From: Prinsepia uniflora
Lineage: Eukaryota > Streptophyta > Magnoliopsida > Rosales > Rosaceae
Length of the DNA stretch: 64,000 bases
NCBI GenBank assembly: GCA_032719365.1
Contig: CM064875.1
Coordinates: 29,534,693-29,598,692 of the forward strand
Direction: 5' to 3'
The notes under the pieces were generated by a model. The model had not been told where the DNA came from and searched no databases. It worked only from the letters and a program-made list of their open reading frames with translations. Of this stretch, positions 34,260 to 44,943 are shown one piece after another. The position numbers were made by a program, and so were the translations under genes. Within the stretch, counting starts at the first letter, position 1. The number at the start of each line of letters is the position of its first letter.

Positions 34260-35795
34260 TGTTAAGTCATGATTCATGCATCTTTTTGATGTCATCTAAT
34301 GCTCATTTACTTGTCTTTTGTGTGATTTAATTGTCATCCATAGTAGAAAATGAACAATCTTGTGAAGTGTGTGCAGAATTAGAAAAGTTCTAAAAAGCAT
34401 GGAAATAAAGAAAGAAGGAGTCTTGAAGCCTCAAGCACACAAAGGTGGGCCTTGTCATCCGAAAATAGAAGTCTTTAATGCCAATATTGTTCCTTGCCAC
34501 ATAAGGAAGGTCTGAGCATTCCAGAAAAGGAAAGTGCCACATAAGGAAGGTCTGAGCATTCCAGAAGAGGAAAGTGACGTCCAAGGAAGTCTTGAAAAGG
34601 CCCAAGAATGCACCTTGCTCCATTAGGGAAGTCCAAGACATCAGGAATCTTCATTGCCACACATCACAAGGCGGATTTCAGCCAAGAAATAAGACAAGGG
34701 CCTGATTTTTAGGACCCTTGTCTCAGCCCTGTTTGGAAAAACGTTTTTAGGATATAATTCCTTATTTTAGGTCAGATTAGGAGTCTTTAAGTTAGGGATA
34801 ACTTCCTATTTATTCTCCTAACTTCTAGGGATTGTAGACTACTATTTAAAGGAGTTTAGTCTCTGATTTCAGGGGCTCCAAAAACCCTAGCCGCATTATT
34901 GTTTATTTTTATTTTTACGAACCTCTCTTGAACGTTTTTGAGGGAGGAGAGGGCTGAATGCATGAAGAAGGATTCGACATCAGAATTACTTCAAGGGTTT
35001 CTTCCCCTTTTGGGTTTGATTTCACTCATGCTTTATATTGCTTCTATGTTTTTTTGTTAATCAAGATGTGTAGCTAAATTCATATCTAGGGTTTTGATGT
35101 AATCCTGCAATTTTTATTCCATGTGTTGAACTTAAGTATTTTCAGTTTCTTGATGTGTTTCATGATTCAATTACTACGCTCTATTGATACTTAACATTCT
35201 ATTTTGATGTCTGATCACCATTAAGATTGTTTGTTAGTTTTCTTATCCAAATACTAAGTAGACACCCATGCCTTTGTTTGGATGATCTGTAATTGAATGA
35301 ATAATATCCTAAGAAGACACCCATTCCATGGAGTTATTTGGTTCTATTGTTTTCTTGTTCTTATTGGTTCTTTGATTGAAATCTATGTTGGACACCACAT
35401 CTAGATTAAGGTTAAAGGAACTTGGTTTGATCGGACACCCACGACTGACCATAAGTAAGTGAAAACGAACCCATGAAGCTATCTAGTAAAACTGATTTGT
35501 GCTCGGTTTAATTTACATGGAATTGAATTGTAGTGGTGAAGTCAAGACCCTAGGCCTCTTAATCATCAGTTTCCTTCCTTATTTAGTATATTCCCTGCTT
35601 ACTTCTCTCAACAGAAAATCAGTTACTAATTCAAATCAAATCAAAGAACTGAACTTCAATTTTCTGTTTTAGTTGTATTCACATAGAATAGGTTAAGGCT
35701 AGTTTCTGCTTAAGTCTACTCAGTCCCTGTGGGTTCGACATCCTTACTTATGCACCACTATACTATCAACTCTTGTGCACTTGCAAGACACAACA
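34260..35795 (+). repeat. 5' LTR of the plus-strand Athila-like element
   Basis: It starts TGTTAAGTCATGATTCATG and ends CAAGACACAACA. A 39-bp direct duplication lies near 34498-34575 (ACATAAGGAAGGTCTGAGCA twice) and is also present in the minus copy at about 60395-60475. The left flank is TGATG; no right-hand counterpart can be seen. Confidence 0.92.
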
Positions 35796-35800
35796 ATTTT

Positions 35801-35818
35801 TAGCGCCGTTGCCGGGGA
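35801..35818 (+). other. Primer binding site, Athila type
   Basis: TAGCGCCGTTGCCGGGGA, 5 bp after the LTR. It corresponds to the TGGCGCCGTTGCCGGGG site, complementary to a tRNA-Asp 3' end, that is usual in Athila/Tat elements. The first G of TGG has become A. Confidence 0.88.
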
Positions 35819-35925
35819 CTGATTCAGTCTTAGCATAACGTGCCTTTTCCTATTCCATTTTTCATTTTCTGTTTTAGTTCTAATTTACTTAATTTTGTTT
35901 TATTTGCTACATTTTCAAGTAGTTT

Positions 35926-36450
35926 ATGTCTAGTAATCTTGTGGAACAAGTCAAATCTGAGAGAAGAAAGCATTCCAAACCATTGGGACACAAATAAATC
36001 CGAGGGGAACCAAGTCTGAACATCCTAGAAGAGAACCTCAAAGCTGCAAAGCTTTCTGCGTTAGAGCCATACGGAAGCCTTTCAATTGAGGATCTGTCCG
36101 AGTCTGAGAGTGTTGGCACTCAATCTGAGGAAGAGGAAGAGATGGCAGAAGAAGAGACCTTTATGGGAGACCTTGATATCCCAACCATTGACACCAATCC
36201 TTCTTGCATTACGCTGCCTGTCCAAGCCCGAAACTATGAGCTGAAATCTTCTCATCTTAATATGCTTCCTTCTTTTCATGGTTTACCTAACGAAGATCCA
36301 CTTACACATTTAAAAGAGTTATTTAACGTAGTGAGTACTTTTCCTTTGACAGATGTATCGAAAGAGCAATTGAGGATGATTGTGTTTCCGTACACATTGA
36401 AGGAAAGAGCTAAGTATTGGCTTAATTCTCTGAGGCCTAGATCACTAACC
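35926..36450 (+). pseudogene. Athila-like gag, broken and truncated
   Basis: The frame starts at the ATG at 35926 (MSSNLVEQVKSERRKHSK). It meets TAA at 35995-35997 and then stays open through an acidic stretch (SESESVGTQSEEEEE, about 36098-36141) into the Athila gag core: SFHGLPNEDPLTHLKELFNV, then VFPYTLKERAKYWLNSLRP. It stops being gag after RPRSLT at about 36449, where the fold-back sequence begins. A later ATG at 36142 follows the internal stop, but the protein would still lack the C-terminal part. Family assignment is by the LPNEDPLTHL and RAKYWLNSL motifs. Confidence 0.88.
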
Positions 36451-37087
36451 GAGGGAAACAACAGACGAACACAAAGAGTTGCTCAGTCAATACACTTTGA
36501 AAGTCCTCAACTGTCAGGAACCGACCCTCCTCAGTCAAGACCCGACCCACCCGCCCCAAAGCCACTTGAGCTCCCAAAAGGCCTAGTGCTAGATAGGTGT
36601 GTACCTATACCTTTAAGGCACACCACCATCCTCTCCCAGACCATCCCCCCTCGGGTCCGGACAATTTGGTATCAGAGCCCAACCCCGACCGGGAAGTGTG
36701 CCAGTGAGGATGCTGGGCCCTAAGGGGGGTGGATTGTAAGATCCGTGTCCTGGAGGGAACGGTGAACAATCCCACATTCCTGTGTGGGGGAATGGTCTTG
36801 GAGAGGATGGTGTTGTGCCCCAGGATGGCTCTTCCTCAAGTGGCTTTGGGGGGGATTGGAACCCCAATGTTAAGCGAGTTGAGGCTGGTGCAATTTCATG
36901 ATGGGTGACCCCCTGGGAAGTTGCACCATGAGCTCCCAAGAACAAAACCGTGAGGGCGAGGCCCAAAGCGGACAATATGGTGCTAGATGAGTCGGGTCTT
37001 GACCGAGACGGGTCAGGTCCTGACAGTTGAGGACTTTCAATGTGTATTGACTGAGAAACTCTTTGTGTTCGTCTGTTGTTTTCCTCG
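36451..37087. mobile_element. Cassandra-like TRIM in a fold-back arrangement
   Basis: In plus orientation it holds a primer site TGGTATCAGAGC (36667-36678), a short internal part, a polypurine tract (AAGGGGGGTGGA near 36722-36733) and an LTR at 36735-37025 (TGTAAG start, CCTGACA end) with a 5S-like core. Left of the primer site, 36512-36650 carries LTR sequence in inverted orientation that lacks the 5S-like core. The outer arms 36451-36511 and 37026-37087 are inverted copies of each other with only a few mismatches. The result is a palindrome-like structure of about 640 bp. The LTR differs from the Cassandra at 40672 in its first half. Confidence 0.75.
36735..37025 (+). repeat. Cassandra-like 3' LTR with 5S-like core
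   Basis: It starts TGTAAGATCCGTGTCC and ends GTCAGGTCCTGACA. The core at 36865-36930 has TGTTAAGCGAGTTGAGG (box A-like), GATGGGTGACC (internal element) and CCTGGGAAGTTGC (box C-like), as in plant 5S rRNA. Confidence 0.78.
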
Positions 37088-39960
37088 GTGTACCACCAGT
37101 CCCCTAAGTCCTCGGTCGAGGTAGGATGCTGAAGGGAAGACGGTGGAAAATATGTTATTGGGTAGTCTCTCGGTGAGGATGACTCCGAGTATGAGCCTGA
37201 ATACTTGCAGGTGATTCTTTGCTGTATATGTGTGGCAATCGGCATATGAGCTAAGTTTAGCTTTGAAAGTGGGCTCGGTAATTGTGTGGCTTGGCAATGC
37301 GCTGAGCATAGACCGAGTGTTGAGTGTAGGCCGAGTGCGCTTGTACTCTGACTCTAATGTTTGAGTCGACGCCAAGTGTTTAGTATCTCGGTATTGTGTA
37401 GAACAGATGTATACTCGGTAATGTTTCGAGTAGCTCGGTAATGTGTTGGGCGAATGTATACTCGGTAATTTTTCGAGTAACTCGGCAATGTGTTGGGCGA
37501 ATATATACTCGGTAATGTTTCGAGTAGGTCGGTAACGTGTTGAGCAAATGTATACTCAGTAATGTTTCGAGTAGCTCGGTAATGTGTTGAGCGAATGTAT
37601 GAGTTTCATCTATGCTTCATGCATGGATTCATGTATGTTAGCATGTATGAGTTCGGGTATAAGTGCATGTATGTATGCGTACGATGTTTATGATGTTCAT
37701 AAGTATGTTTTGAAGTGTTACCTAGTGGTCATCCGTGGTGTGAACCGAGTTGGTTCTATGTGACGAGAGGAAGAGCAGAGCTCGTGGTGTGAGCTGAGTT
37801 AGAGTCCCCCAAACTGCACTGGAAGAGCAGAGCAATACCTATTTGGATGGTGGTCGTATCGAGATAGAAGTTATGGCGGATGAGTTGGGTAGGTCCGAGT
37901 TGATTTTTGTTTGGAAGACTGAGTGGGCTAGGCCGCTCGGTAGGCTCCCTAAAAATTGAGATGTAAGGCCCCAAAAACAAAATATGTGTTTTATGTTTTT
38001 TTTTGGGTGGCCGAGTTGGTGTGGCCGCTCGGCGGGCTTCTTCAAAGTGAGATGTAAAGCCTAAAACAACATTTGTTGTAGTATGCTATTTGGTGGGCCG
38101 ATTTGATAGTGTACCGAAAAGAAAAAGGAAATTGTTTGTTGTTGTTGTTGGTTTTTTTTTTTTGGTGACCGAGTGTCCTTGTTTGGGCTGAGACAAGTTG
38201 ACAGCTCAGTATGCAGCCTGCTGGGCCATAACCGCATGCCCAAAGGATATTCGGGTGCACAATGGGTGCTCGACATATTGCTGGTCCTGAGGGTCTTCAG
38301 GGTGTGACTATACCGAGCGGTCTCCCCCAATCGGCATCAAAGCTGGAGCTCGTTGGAAAGCTACCGAATGGGTCATCAAGGGCATCAGACCGAGTGGTCA
38401 AAGAATGTATGGTCGGTGCTCACCGAGTGGTTATCTAGGAATCCTACAGTTGCCAAGTTTTGTTCGATAACCGCACACCAACCGGTTCTAAGGCTGCCTG
38501 ACCGAGTGGCCAGTGGAATTCAGAAGGCTAAAGACAAAAGTGTTGTTGGAGGTTTGTGACTGAGCAGATCCATTTGTGATCGATAGAGTTTTGTTGATGG
38601 GCATCAACCGAGAGGTCAGGTGGACCTTGGCATTATGGAATGTCGCTACTCGGGTCGATCAACGGGTCATATGAGAGCTCATACGAGACCGAGTCTGGTC
38701 CTATGCGTGGTCGGTCTTTGTTGGGACGATCGTGGATGCAGGTCAACCAGATTTAAGGCCTCACACAAGAGCTGGACCCCTGCAGATTGGTGGGGAGAAA
38801 AGTGAGCCGAGCGGTCCTCACTCGTAGGTGGACATCGGTGGCCTGAGGAGATAGGATGTCGTCGTATAACTTTCGGTGGAAGGTGATTGGCAGAGCCTTG
38901 AAGGGGCCTCATTGCACTTTCAAACTTGGTGGACGGCCACCGAATAGTACATAGGCAGACCACCAAAAATGCTCGACGATCGATAGCTTCAACTTATGGA
39001 CGGTGGCCGAGATTGCTTCACCGCTCAGTATGCAGCCTGCTGGTGGTCCTGGAGAAATTTGGGAAGTGGCTGACTGAATGGCCTTCGACCGAAGGGTTTG
39101 TCATCAAGCAAATGGCTGACCGGGTGAGGTTGATGATCGAAGCTGGAGTCCAGTGGCGCTCGGTGGTGGATCAGGGGGCTTTAGCTCAAGCAGACAAGTG
39201 CTGGGCCTTGACCTGGCGCCGTTGTGTCTCGCGGTTTAGGTGCTCCAACGGCCGAGTGCGACGAGGTGCCCCATTTTGTTTACCACGAAGCTCTTGCGAT
39301 TTTTTTATTTTTTTTACTTTCAGGCAGATGATCATAAATTTATATTGAAGCCTTTGAAGATGATGACTTCTGGGTTGGCTTTGTTTAAAATAGTACTGAT
39401 ATTTTAGTGGTGGGTCATGTTTAGCAAGTGGAAGAGAACCATGACCATATATATATTTGTGGTGGTGGGCAGAGTCAATTTTGACAAAAGGTAAAGTATG
39501 TAGATATATGTATATAGTGGGCATGTGGTGTGGATTCCCTTCTTGTTTGTGCAGGTTCGTGGGGCGTCTTTGACCCCTTGCACAAAGTTTAGGCCATTTT
39601 GTTTCATGGTGACTCAGTAAATGGCCAAGGTTTTGCCACACAGGTGACTTTGCAAGTGGTGGTAGCATAGCCACATGGACAGTGAAGGGAAGTCAGCAAA
39701 AGGCCCCTGATGGTGGGTATGCATGGCGTCATGGGTAGCTTTGCCCCATGTTTGTTTTGGGCCTTGGACCGTAGCTAGCAAGTGGGCTTCAATGTGACGA
39801 AAATTTTGGGGCCCGAGTTGGGGTGTGAATGGGCAAATTCGGGAGAGAGTTCTCGGAAGAGAGAAAGTTCTTGTAAGAGAGAGAATTTCTCAGAATGTCA
39901 GAGTTGGTTATTTGTAGGTACCTAGACGGCGCCAAACTGTTGAAGCATAAAATGTTACAA
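37088..39960. other. Unassigned repetitive-looking region
   Basis: No coding similarity is recognised in any frame. The words CCGAGTGG, CGCTCGG and CTCGGTAATG recur dozens of times on both strands (for example 37930-38040 and 38310-38520). A 47-bp tandem repeat sits at 37410-37597. The inverted arm of the neighbouring fold-back joins directly at 37087. It may be the body of a non-autonomous transposon or an unfamiliar LTR, but I see no terminal repeats or target duplication. Confidence 0.45.
37410..37597. repeat. 47-bp tandem repeat, four copies
   Basis: Units start TATACTCGGTAATG at 37410, 37457, 37504 and 37551, each exactly 47 bp. Each contains two CTCGGTAATG-like halves separated by TTTCGAGTAG and followed by TGTTGGGCGAATG. 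A degenerate half unit precedes the array. Confidence 0.9.
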
Positions 39961-40371
39961 CGAGGAGTAGGAAGACTGCACAAGACCCAAGAACACAAGT
40001 ATGTACGTGGTTCACCCAAATCGGGCTATGTCCACGGTGTTACTCTATTCTCACTAGTATAATAGTTTTTGTTTGTACATGATACAATAGGCTTAGAACT
40101 TTTAGAGAGAGAAGGTAGATGTAGAGAGAGGTGAGAGCTCTAAAGTCTAGAGAGAGAGAGGTTTCTCTAGCGAGAGAGTCGGATCCCCCCAAATGAGGGT
40201 GATAGTGCCCCTTATATAGGCAAGAGCTAGGATTTAGGTCATGGGCCTAATGATGGGCTTTTCCGGCATGGACCTTGATGGTGAGTTTTGTATGACCTTT
40301 GGAGCCTTCTTGATGGGCTTACTTCGTTGTCCAATGTAGTGCTTGACAAGTGCATTGCTCGGTCCAATAAG
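39961..40371. other. Unassigned stretch before LTR fragment
   Basis: It contains TACGTGGTTCACCCAAATCG near 40003-40023 and GAGAGAGA runs at 40090-40180. Sequences of this style occur at the edges of plant repeats, but I cannot name the family. No coding potential seen. Confidence 0.35.
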
Positions 40372-40671
40372 GTGTAAACACCTTCAATTCAACCTCAATT
40401 ACACTAATTAAAGCATCCATTTGCATCGTTATAATCTTAATTAGAGGTCTGTGATTTAAATTACACCAATACTTAGCTCAATCCTTCATCCTCCAATTCC
40501 ACTCTATTTCACCAGTTTTCTTCCAATTAACTTATCAGAAAGCTTCCTGGGAACCTTATAAACGTGTTTTCCAAGCTCAATTGCTACTGAAACTCCCTCC
40601 AATTACACACCCAATCTTCGAATTTTTGAGGAGTCGAGGCACTCCGTCCACGGCCAAAACGACCTCCTTTT

Positions 40672-41027
40672 TGTAAGACCCGGTCTTGGAAGCAAGAACG
40701 GTGAGCAAGACCCGTGAGCTTGAGAAGCAAGATCAGTGAGCAAGACCCGTGAGCTTGGAAAGGTAAGATCGGTGAACGATCCCACATCGCTCGGGGAGGG
40801 AAAGGTCAAGTACCTTATATGTGTGGGCACGTATATATCTAACACATGGCCTTTTGGGAGCTCAGTGGCTTTGGGGGGATTGGAACCCCAAAGTTAAGCG
40901 AGTTGAGGCTGGTACAATCCCATGATGGGTGACCTACTGGGAAGTTGCACGTGAGCTAACAAAAACAAAACCGTGACGGCTGGGCCCAAAGCGGACAATA
41001 TTGTGTTAGATGGGCCGGGTTGTGACA
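40672..41027 (+). repeat. Cassandra 5' LTR (356 bp)
   Basis: TGTAAGACCCGG to GGGTTGTGACA. The start carries a duplicated AAGCAAGAACGGTGAGCAAG-like phrase (40687-40760). The 5S-like core is at 40888-40956. Confidence 0.92.
40888..40956 (+). promoter_or_regulatory. 5S-rRNA-like Pol III internal promoter (Cassandra 5' LTR)
   Basis: Box A-like AGTTAAGCGAGTTGAGG (40892-40908), internal element GATGGGTGACC (40924-40934) and box C-like CTGGGAAGTTGC (40937-40948) stand in the order of the plant 5S gene. The first 50 bases of a 5S gene are not recognisable, so this is a derived promoter core and not a 5S rRNA gene. Confidence 0.8.
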
Positions 41028-41097
41028 GAATGGTATCAGAGCTGGACCCTGACCGGAAGTGTGCCAGCGAGGATGGTGGGCCCCAAGGGGGGTGGAT

Positions 41098-41454
41098 TGT
41101 AAGACCCGGCCTTGGAAGCAAGAACGGTGAGCAAGACCCGTGAGCTTGAGAAGAAAGATCGGTGAGCAAGACCCGTGAGCTTGGAAAGGCAAGATCGGTG
41201 AACGATCCCACATCGCTCAGGGAGGGAAAGGTGAAGTACCTTATATGTGTGGGCACGTATCTATCTAACACAAGGCCTTTTGGGAGCTCAGTGGCTTTGG
41301 GGGGGATTGGAACCCCAAACTTAAGCGAGTTGAGGCTGGTGCAATCCCATGATGGGTGACCTACTGGGAAGTTGCACGTGAGCTCCCGAAAACAAAACCG
41401 GGAGGGCTGGGCCCAAAGCGGACAATATTGTGTTAGATGGGCCGGGTCGTGACA
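41098..41454 (+). repeat. Cassandra 3' LTR (357 bp)
   Basis: Near-identical to the 5' LTR, ending GGGTCGTGACA. Differences visible include AACTTAAGCG for AAGTTAAGCG in box A and GAGCTCCCG for GAGCTAACA after box C. Confidence 0.92.
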
Positions 41455-42303
41455 CTTTTCCTTCGTTTTTGCAGTCATTCAAGTCGTCTGGGGTCCAGAG
41501 AGCTAAATCTAAGCTCAATTGCAGCCTTTAACACCCACAATTACAAATTCGACCATTGATCACATTCAATTTCGATAGTTGGATTTCGGGTTTTACAACA
41601 GCTCTTTCTCTCTGGTTTTTCCCATTCCTTTCCTCTTTGTAGTTCTAATCTCTTCCCAGTTAATCCAATTACTCAGTGATTCAAACGGTTGGGCGGTGGA
41701 TTCTTGATCAATCATACACTCTGTTTTTTTTAAACAATACACACACAGTGCACCTTCCACCTTTGCTAATTAGTGCCACTAATTGCTTTATCAAAGTGAC
41801 AGATGTCACTATCTGGCATAACCATGGCTGAATCAGCCCAATCACCGTTCCATTTCTTTTTTTAATTGACAAATTACCATTTTGCCCTTTTGCTTACAAA
41901 TTACCAAAATACCCTTCACACTCCTAGACCCACAACTTGGTCGTCCGAACTCCGATTGACGCGTGACGCCTGTCTACGGACTCAGCATCTTGAGACCTAC
42001 CAAACGGTCTTCGAATTACGTGAAAAGTCCATGTCGTTTGAAAAGTCAACAAATTACCCCTTGAACCAAATTACTGAATTACCCTTGAACTTCCGAACTT
42101 CAAAACTTTCTCCTTGAATGTCGGAATTGGACGTGCCAATGGTCTATGAACTCGTGACGTCCCGAACTACGTCACAATCATCGGTCAAAGTCCGTTTGAC
42201 CGCTCGAACCAAAAGTCAACCGTTCACCCAATTCCAGGAGAAAAATCGTCATTTTCTTCAAATTTTCCAAATTTTTCTTTTTCCAAATTTTCGGGTCGTT
42301 ACA

Positions 42304-43238
42304 ACCTACCCCGAAAGAATTTTGAACCAAAAGTCAACCGTTCGCCCATAAAGATGAACTCGAAACGTAATCAACCTCAATCGGATATCAGTCATACCTT
42401 CTCAATCACATGTCATCCACTCGTGACATGATACATCGGCTAAATCCTTACACATATGTCACCCAGCCAATAAACTCATAACGTCCAATAACTCGGGAAC
42501 TCATTCCCCTCGCTAGGTTAATCACACCATACCCCTTTCCCAGGGTCACTATGTATAACATATTTAACTTTTCCTTCTGTTATGTTTATCATCACAGGTT
42601 TCATTGATGTCTACCTTTTGCCAATAAGCATTCAGTATAATCATTCATACTATATTGCAAATCATATCCCTTCCTAAATCTCGAATCCATCATACACCAC
42701 ATATGGTCCTGTAGCTGGATTCCAATATTCCAAATAATCAAAAATCATATATTATTCCAATCCTATGGAGTTCCATCAATGACAAGATTTCACTTATCCT
42801 TAAGTTATCAAACATGACAATTCTCTCCCCAAATAATACCTGATCTGACAATGCGGTCGTAATCTCAATGTACCCCGACCATCACCTTATCACATATTAA
42901 GCCTTTCTTTTTATCAGTCATTACCAATCCTGATGGTAGATAAAAGGCTCGTACCTTCCTTCCCAAAGGTATATGACCTCTCCATACACGACTACCTGCG
43001 TCGATTCCAAATCATGCAAGGAAAGTAAAACTTCTAAGGGTTCAGCTAGCATCGACATATACCTCACCAAATCCCAAATTTCACACAGAAAGGGTCATCA
43101 TCGAACATAAGTCACTGTTTCTCCACTTTTAACCATTCTAATCCAGTCCTCATTTTCAATAACTCTGACCTCCTTGCATGTGTGATGGTAATTGGTGCGT
43201 ATACTTGGAATGTGTACGTACTGATTCTGCAGTGGTCG
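42304..43238 (-). pseudogene. Gypsy internal relic, duplicate of 31961-32708
   Basis: 42427-43175 matches 31961-32708 with scattered substitutions and small indels and no large gap. Both are non-coding remains of the 3' part of a gypsy element read on the minus strand. Here the 3' polypurine tract and LTR start (42303) survive. At 43175 the sequence switches to a different relic that continues across the solo LTR to 46411. Confidence 0.6.
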
Positions 43239-43996
43239 TGACAGGACCCATCCCAATCCCCCCGGGATTAGTGCGGGATGACCCTGCTCCCGTCTGACAC
43301 GAAGTGTCAGACAAGGGATATTTCTGACCTTTGCCCTCCCGGGCTATCAGAGTACACCAGGATCCGGAGGAGGTATGTGATATCTCGGTCTCTGCTACAG
43401 TCCACATCCGATGTCAACCTGAAGGGCAGTCAAAACATTAAAAGCTGTGAGTGGACAAAACAAAAGTTTATAAAAACATTTCATAAGACATTTGTACCCT
43501 CCACTAAAAAGCATGCATGCATTCGAAAACCATTTATCCAAAACAAACCATATGTGGGACTAAGCCCAAAGCAGATGTAAACCAAGGTCGAAAGGACCAC
43601 AATGAAAACGACCATACGGGCCACTGCCCAAATCCATAAGGGACTCGGCCCCAAACCATAAAGAACCAAGTACACGAGTCACTGCTCAAATCCTGTGCAC
43701 ACCCCATATCATATATCATATATACATCACATACATATATATAAGTCACACAACCAATCCTGTCACGGTATCCAAAGTCAAGGTCAAGGTCAAGGTCAAT
43801 GTCCGCAGACCACTGATCCTACTCGAGGTAATAGTAACCATAGCCTTCCTGAGAGTAAGGAACCCAACTGGGGGGTGACTCCACTCAGTCGGTGCTCCGT
43901 GACTACTCCGGGGTCCACCCAGGCCAACGACCCTCCCCGGAGGAGATAATGGAAGTAAAGGAAGGTAGATGAACATATATATACATAACATAAACA

Positions 43997-44230
43997 TTCA
44001 TGACCGGTTCCTCTGAACCGTCATGATCCATAATATCCATAATCAGGTAACATGCCGGTTCCCATAAACCGTCATGTACCGTAATAACATAACCGAGGTA
44101 ACATACCGGTTCCCATAAACTGTCATGTACCGTAATAACCAACAAGGGTTCATGCCGGTTCCTATAAACCGTCATGAACCACGATACCATAACAAGGGTT
44201 CATGCCGGTTCCCATAAACCGTCATGAACC
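43997..44230. repeat. Five tandem hairpin units of about 50 bp
   Basis: Each unit holds CATGCCGGTTCC and AACCGTCATG, which pair around a short loop. In two units the stem extends to GGTTCATG/CATGAACC. The same unit occurs in the opposite orientation at 59429-59562. Confidence 0.8.
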
Positions 44231-44943
44231 TGGGAATCCATTTAAGGTTCCCTGACCTGAAATCAAAACCATAAAGTGACTGGGTCTCGTGCCCGAACAT
44301 AGGACATCAGCTGGGCACCGTGCCCGGAATCTGGGGTCATATGCCCGAGACAAAACCAAATGGGTCTCATACTCGAGTTTATCCTTTTGAAATCCAAATC
44401 CAGTTCATTTAAATCAATACAGAGATACAGACCCGTATAAGCAGCGTATAAGGCCGAAACCTCGAAATACGTGCTTATACACAACCACATACAAATGCAC
44501 CCATGGCATCATCAAACAAGTAATAAAACATATAATAAACATTTATGCATGCACCAATTTAGAAAACAAGGTCCACTCACAGACCGTCCGAGCTACCGCC
44601 TCGATTTGCGTGCCATACGGCTCCCCGAGCCGATCACCGTCACCGGGACTCCCAAACCTGTCCAAATCGTAATAGAAGGTTACTAACTACTTAATTAACC
44701 TCCTACCAAAGCCCCGTAATTTTTCCGTATTTTTAACTATTTTTAATCCCGAACCTAAACCTTCCGATGCCCCAAAACATATCGAGACGGTGTCCGATCG
44801 ACACGAAACCAGTCCCAAAATGTTCGTTACATCGAATAGAAGATTTCGTATGTTGGAACCTTCCCCAGATCCCCTGCCACGCGCCCTCACGCGCCGCCTG
44901 AAGTGGCAGCGCGTGGGCTTCACCCGCCAGCTACAGTACCCGC

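Larger units (their letters stand above)
34260..36450 (+). mobile_element. Athila-like element, 5' portion (plus strand)
   Basis: LTR (34260-35795), tRNA-Asp-type primer site (35801-35818) and the beginning of gag (35926-36450). The rest of the element is missing after 36450, where a Cassandra-like fold-back begins. The LTR is 1,536 bp, the same length as that of the minus-strand Athila copy at 56366-60710 once its nested insertion is removed, and the two are nearly identical where I compared them. Confidence 0.9.
40672..41454 (+). mobile_element. Complete Cassandra TRIM element, TSD CTTTT
   Basis: 5' LTR 40672-41027, primer site TGGTATCAGAGC at 41031-41042, about 70 bp of non-coding internal sequence, polypurine tract CCAAGGGGGGTGGA near 41083-41096, 3' LTR 41098-41454. 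CTTTT flanks it at 40667-40671 and 41455-41459. It has no coding capacity, as expected for a TRIM, so it depends on enzymes from other elements. The 5S-like core in both LTRs identifies it as Cassandra. Confidence 0.93.
40372..42303 (-). repeat. Minus-strand gypsy LTR fragment carrying a Cassandra
   Basis: It ends GGGTCGTTACA at 42303 (an LTR start on the minus strand) and has the mirrored TGACGT pair at 42154-42175. The U3 blocks TGACGCGTGACGCCTGTCTA (41958-41977) and CGTGCCAATGGTCTATG compare with other LTRs here. The Cassandra at 40672-41454 sits inside. The left edge is not well defined. The adjacent ACCTACCCCGAAAG at 42304 reads as a degenerate polypurine tract on the minus strand, so this is the 3' LTR of the relic at 42304-43175. 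Confidence 0.65.

Noticed and set aside
36142..36723. A 193-codon frame as a complete gene
   Set aside because: Only the first about 100 codons are Athila gag. The rest reads through the inverted Cassandra-like sequence, and the real gag start is upstream at 35926 with a stop at 35995.
40888..41383. Possible 5S rRNA genes
   Set aside because: Only the internal promoter part of 5S is present, and it sits inside two LTRs of one TRIM element with target duplications. Functional 5S genes form tandem arrays with the full 120-bp sequence.
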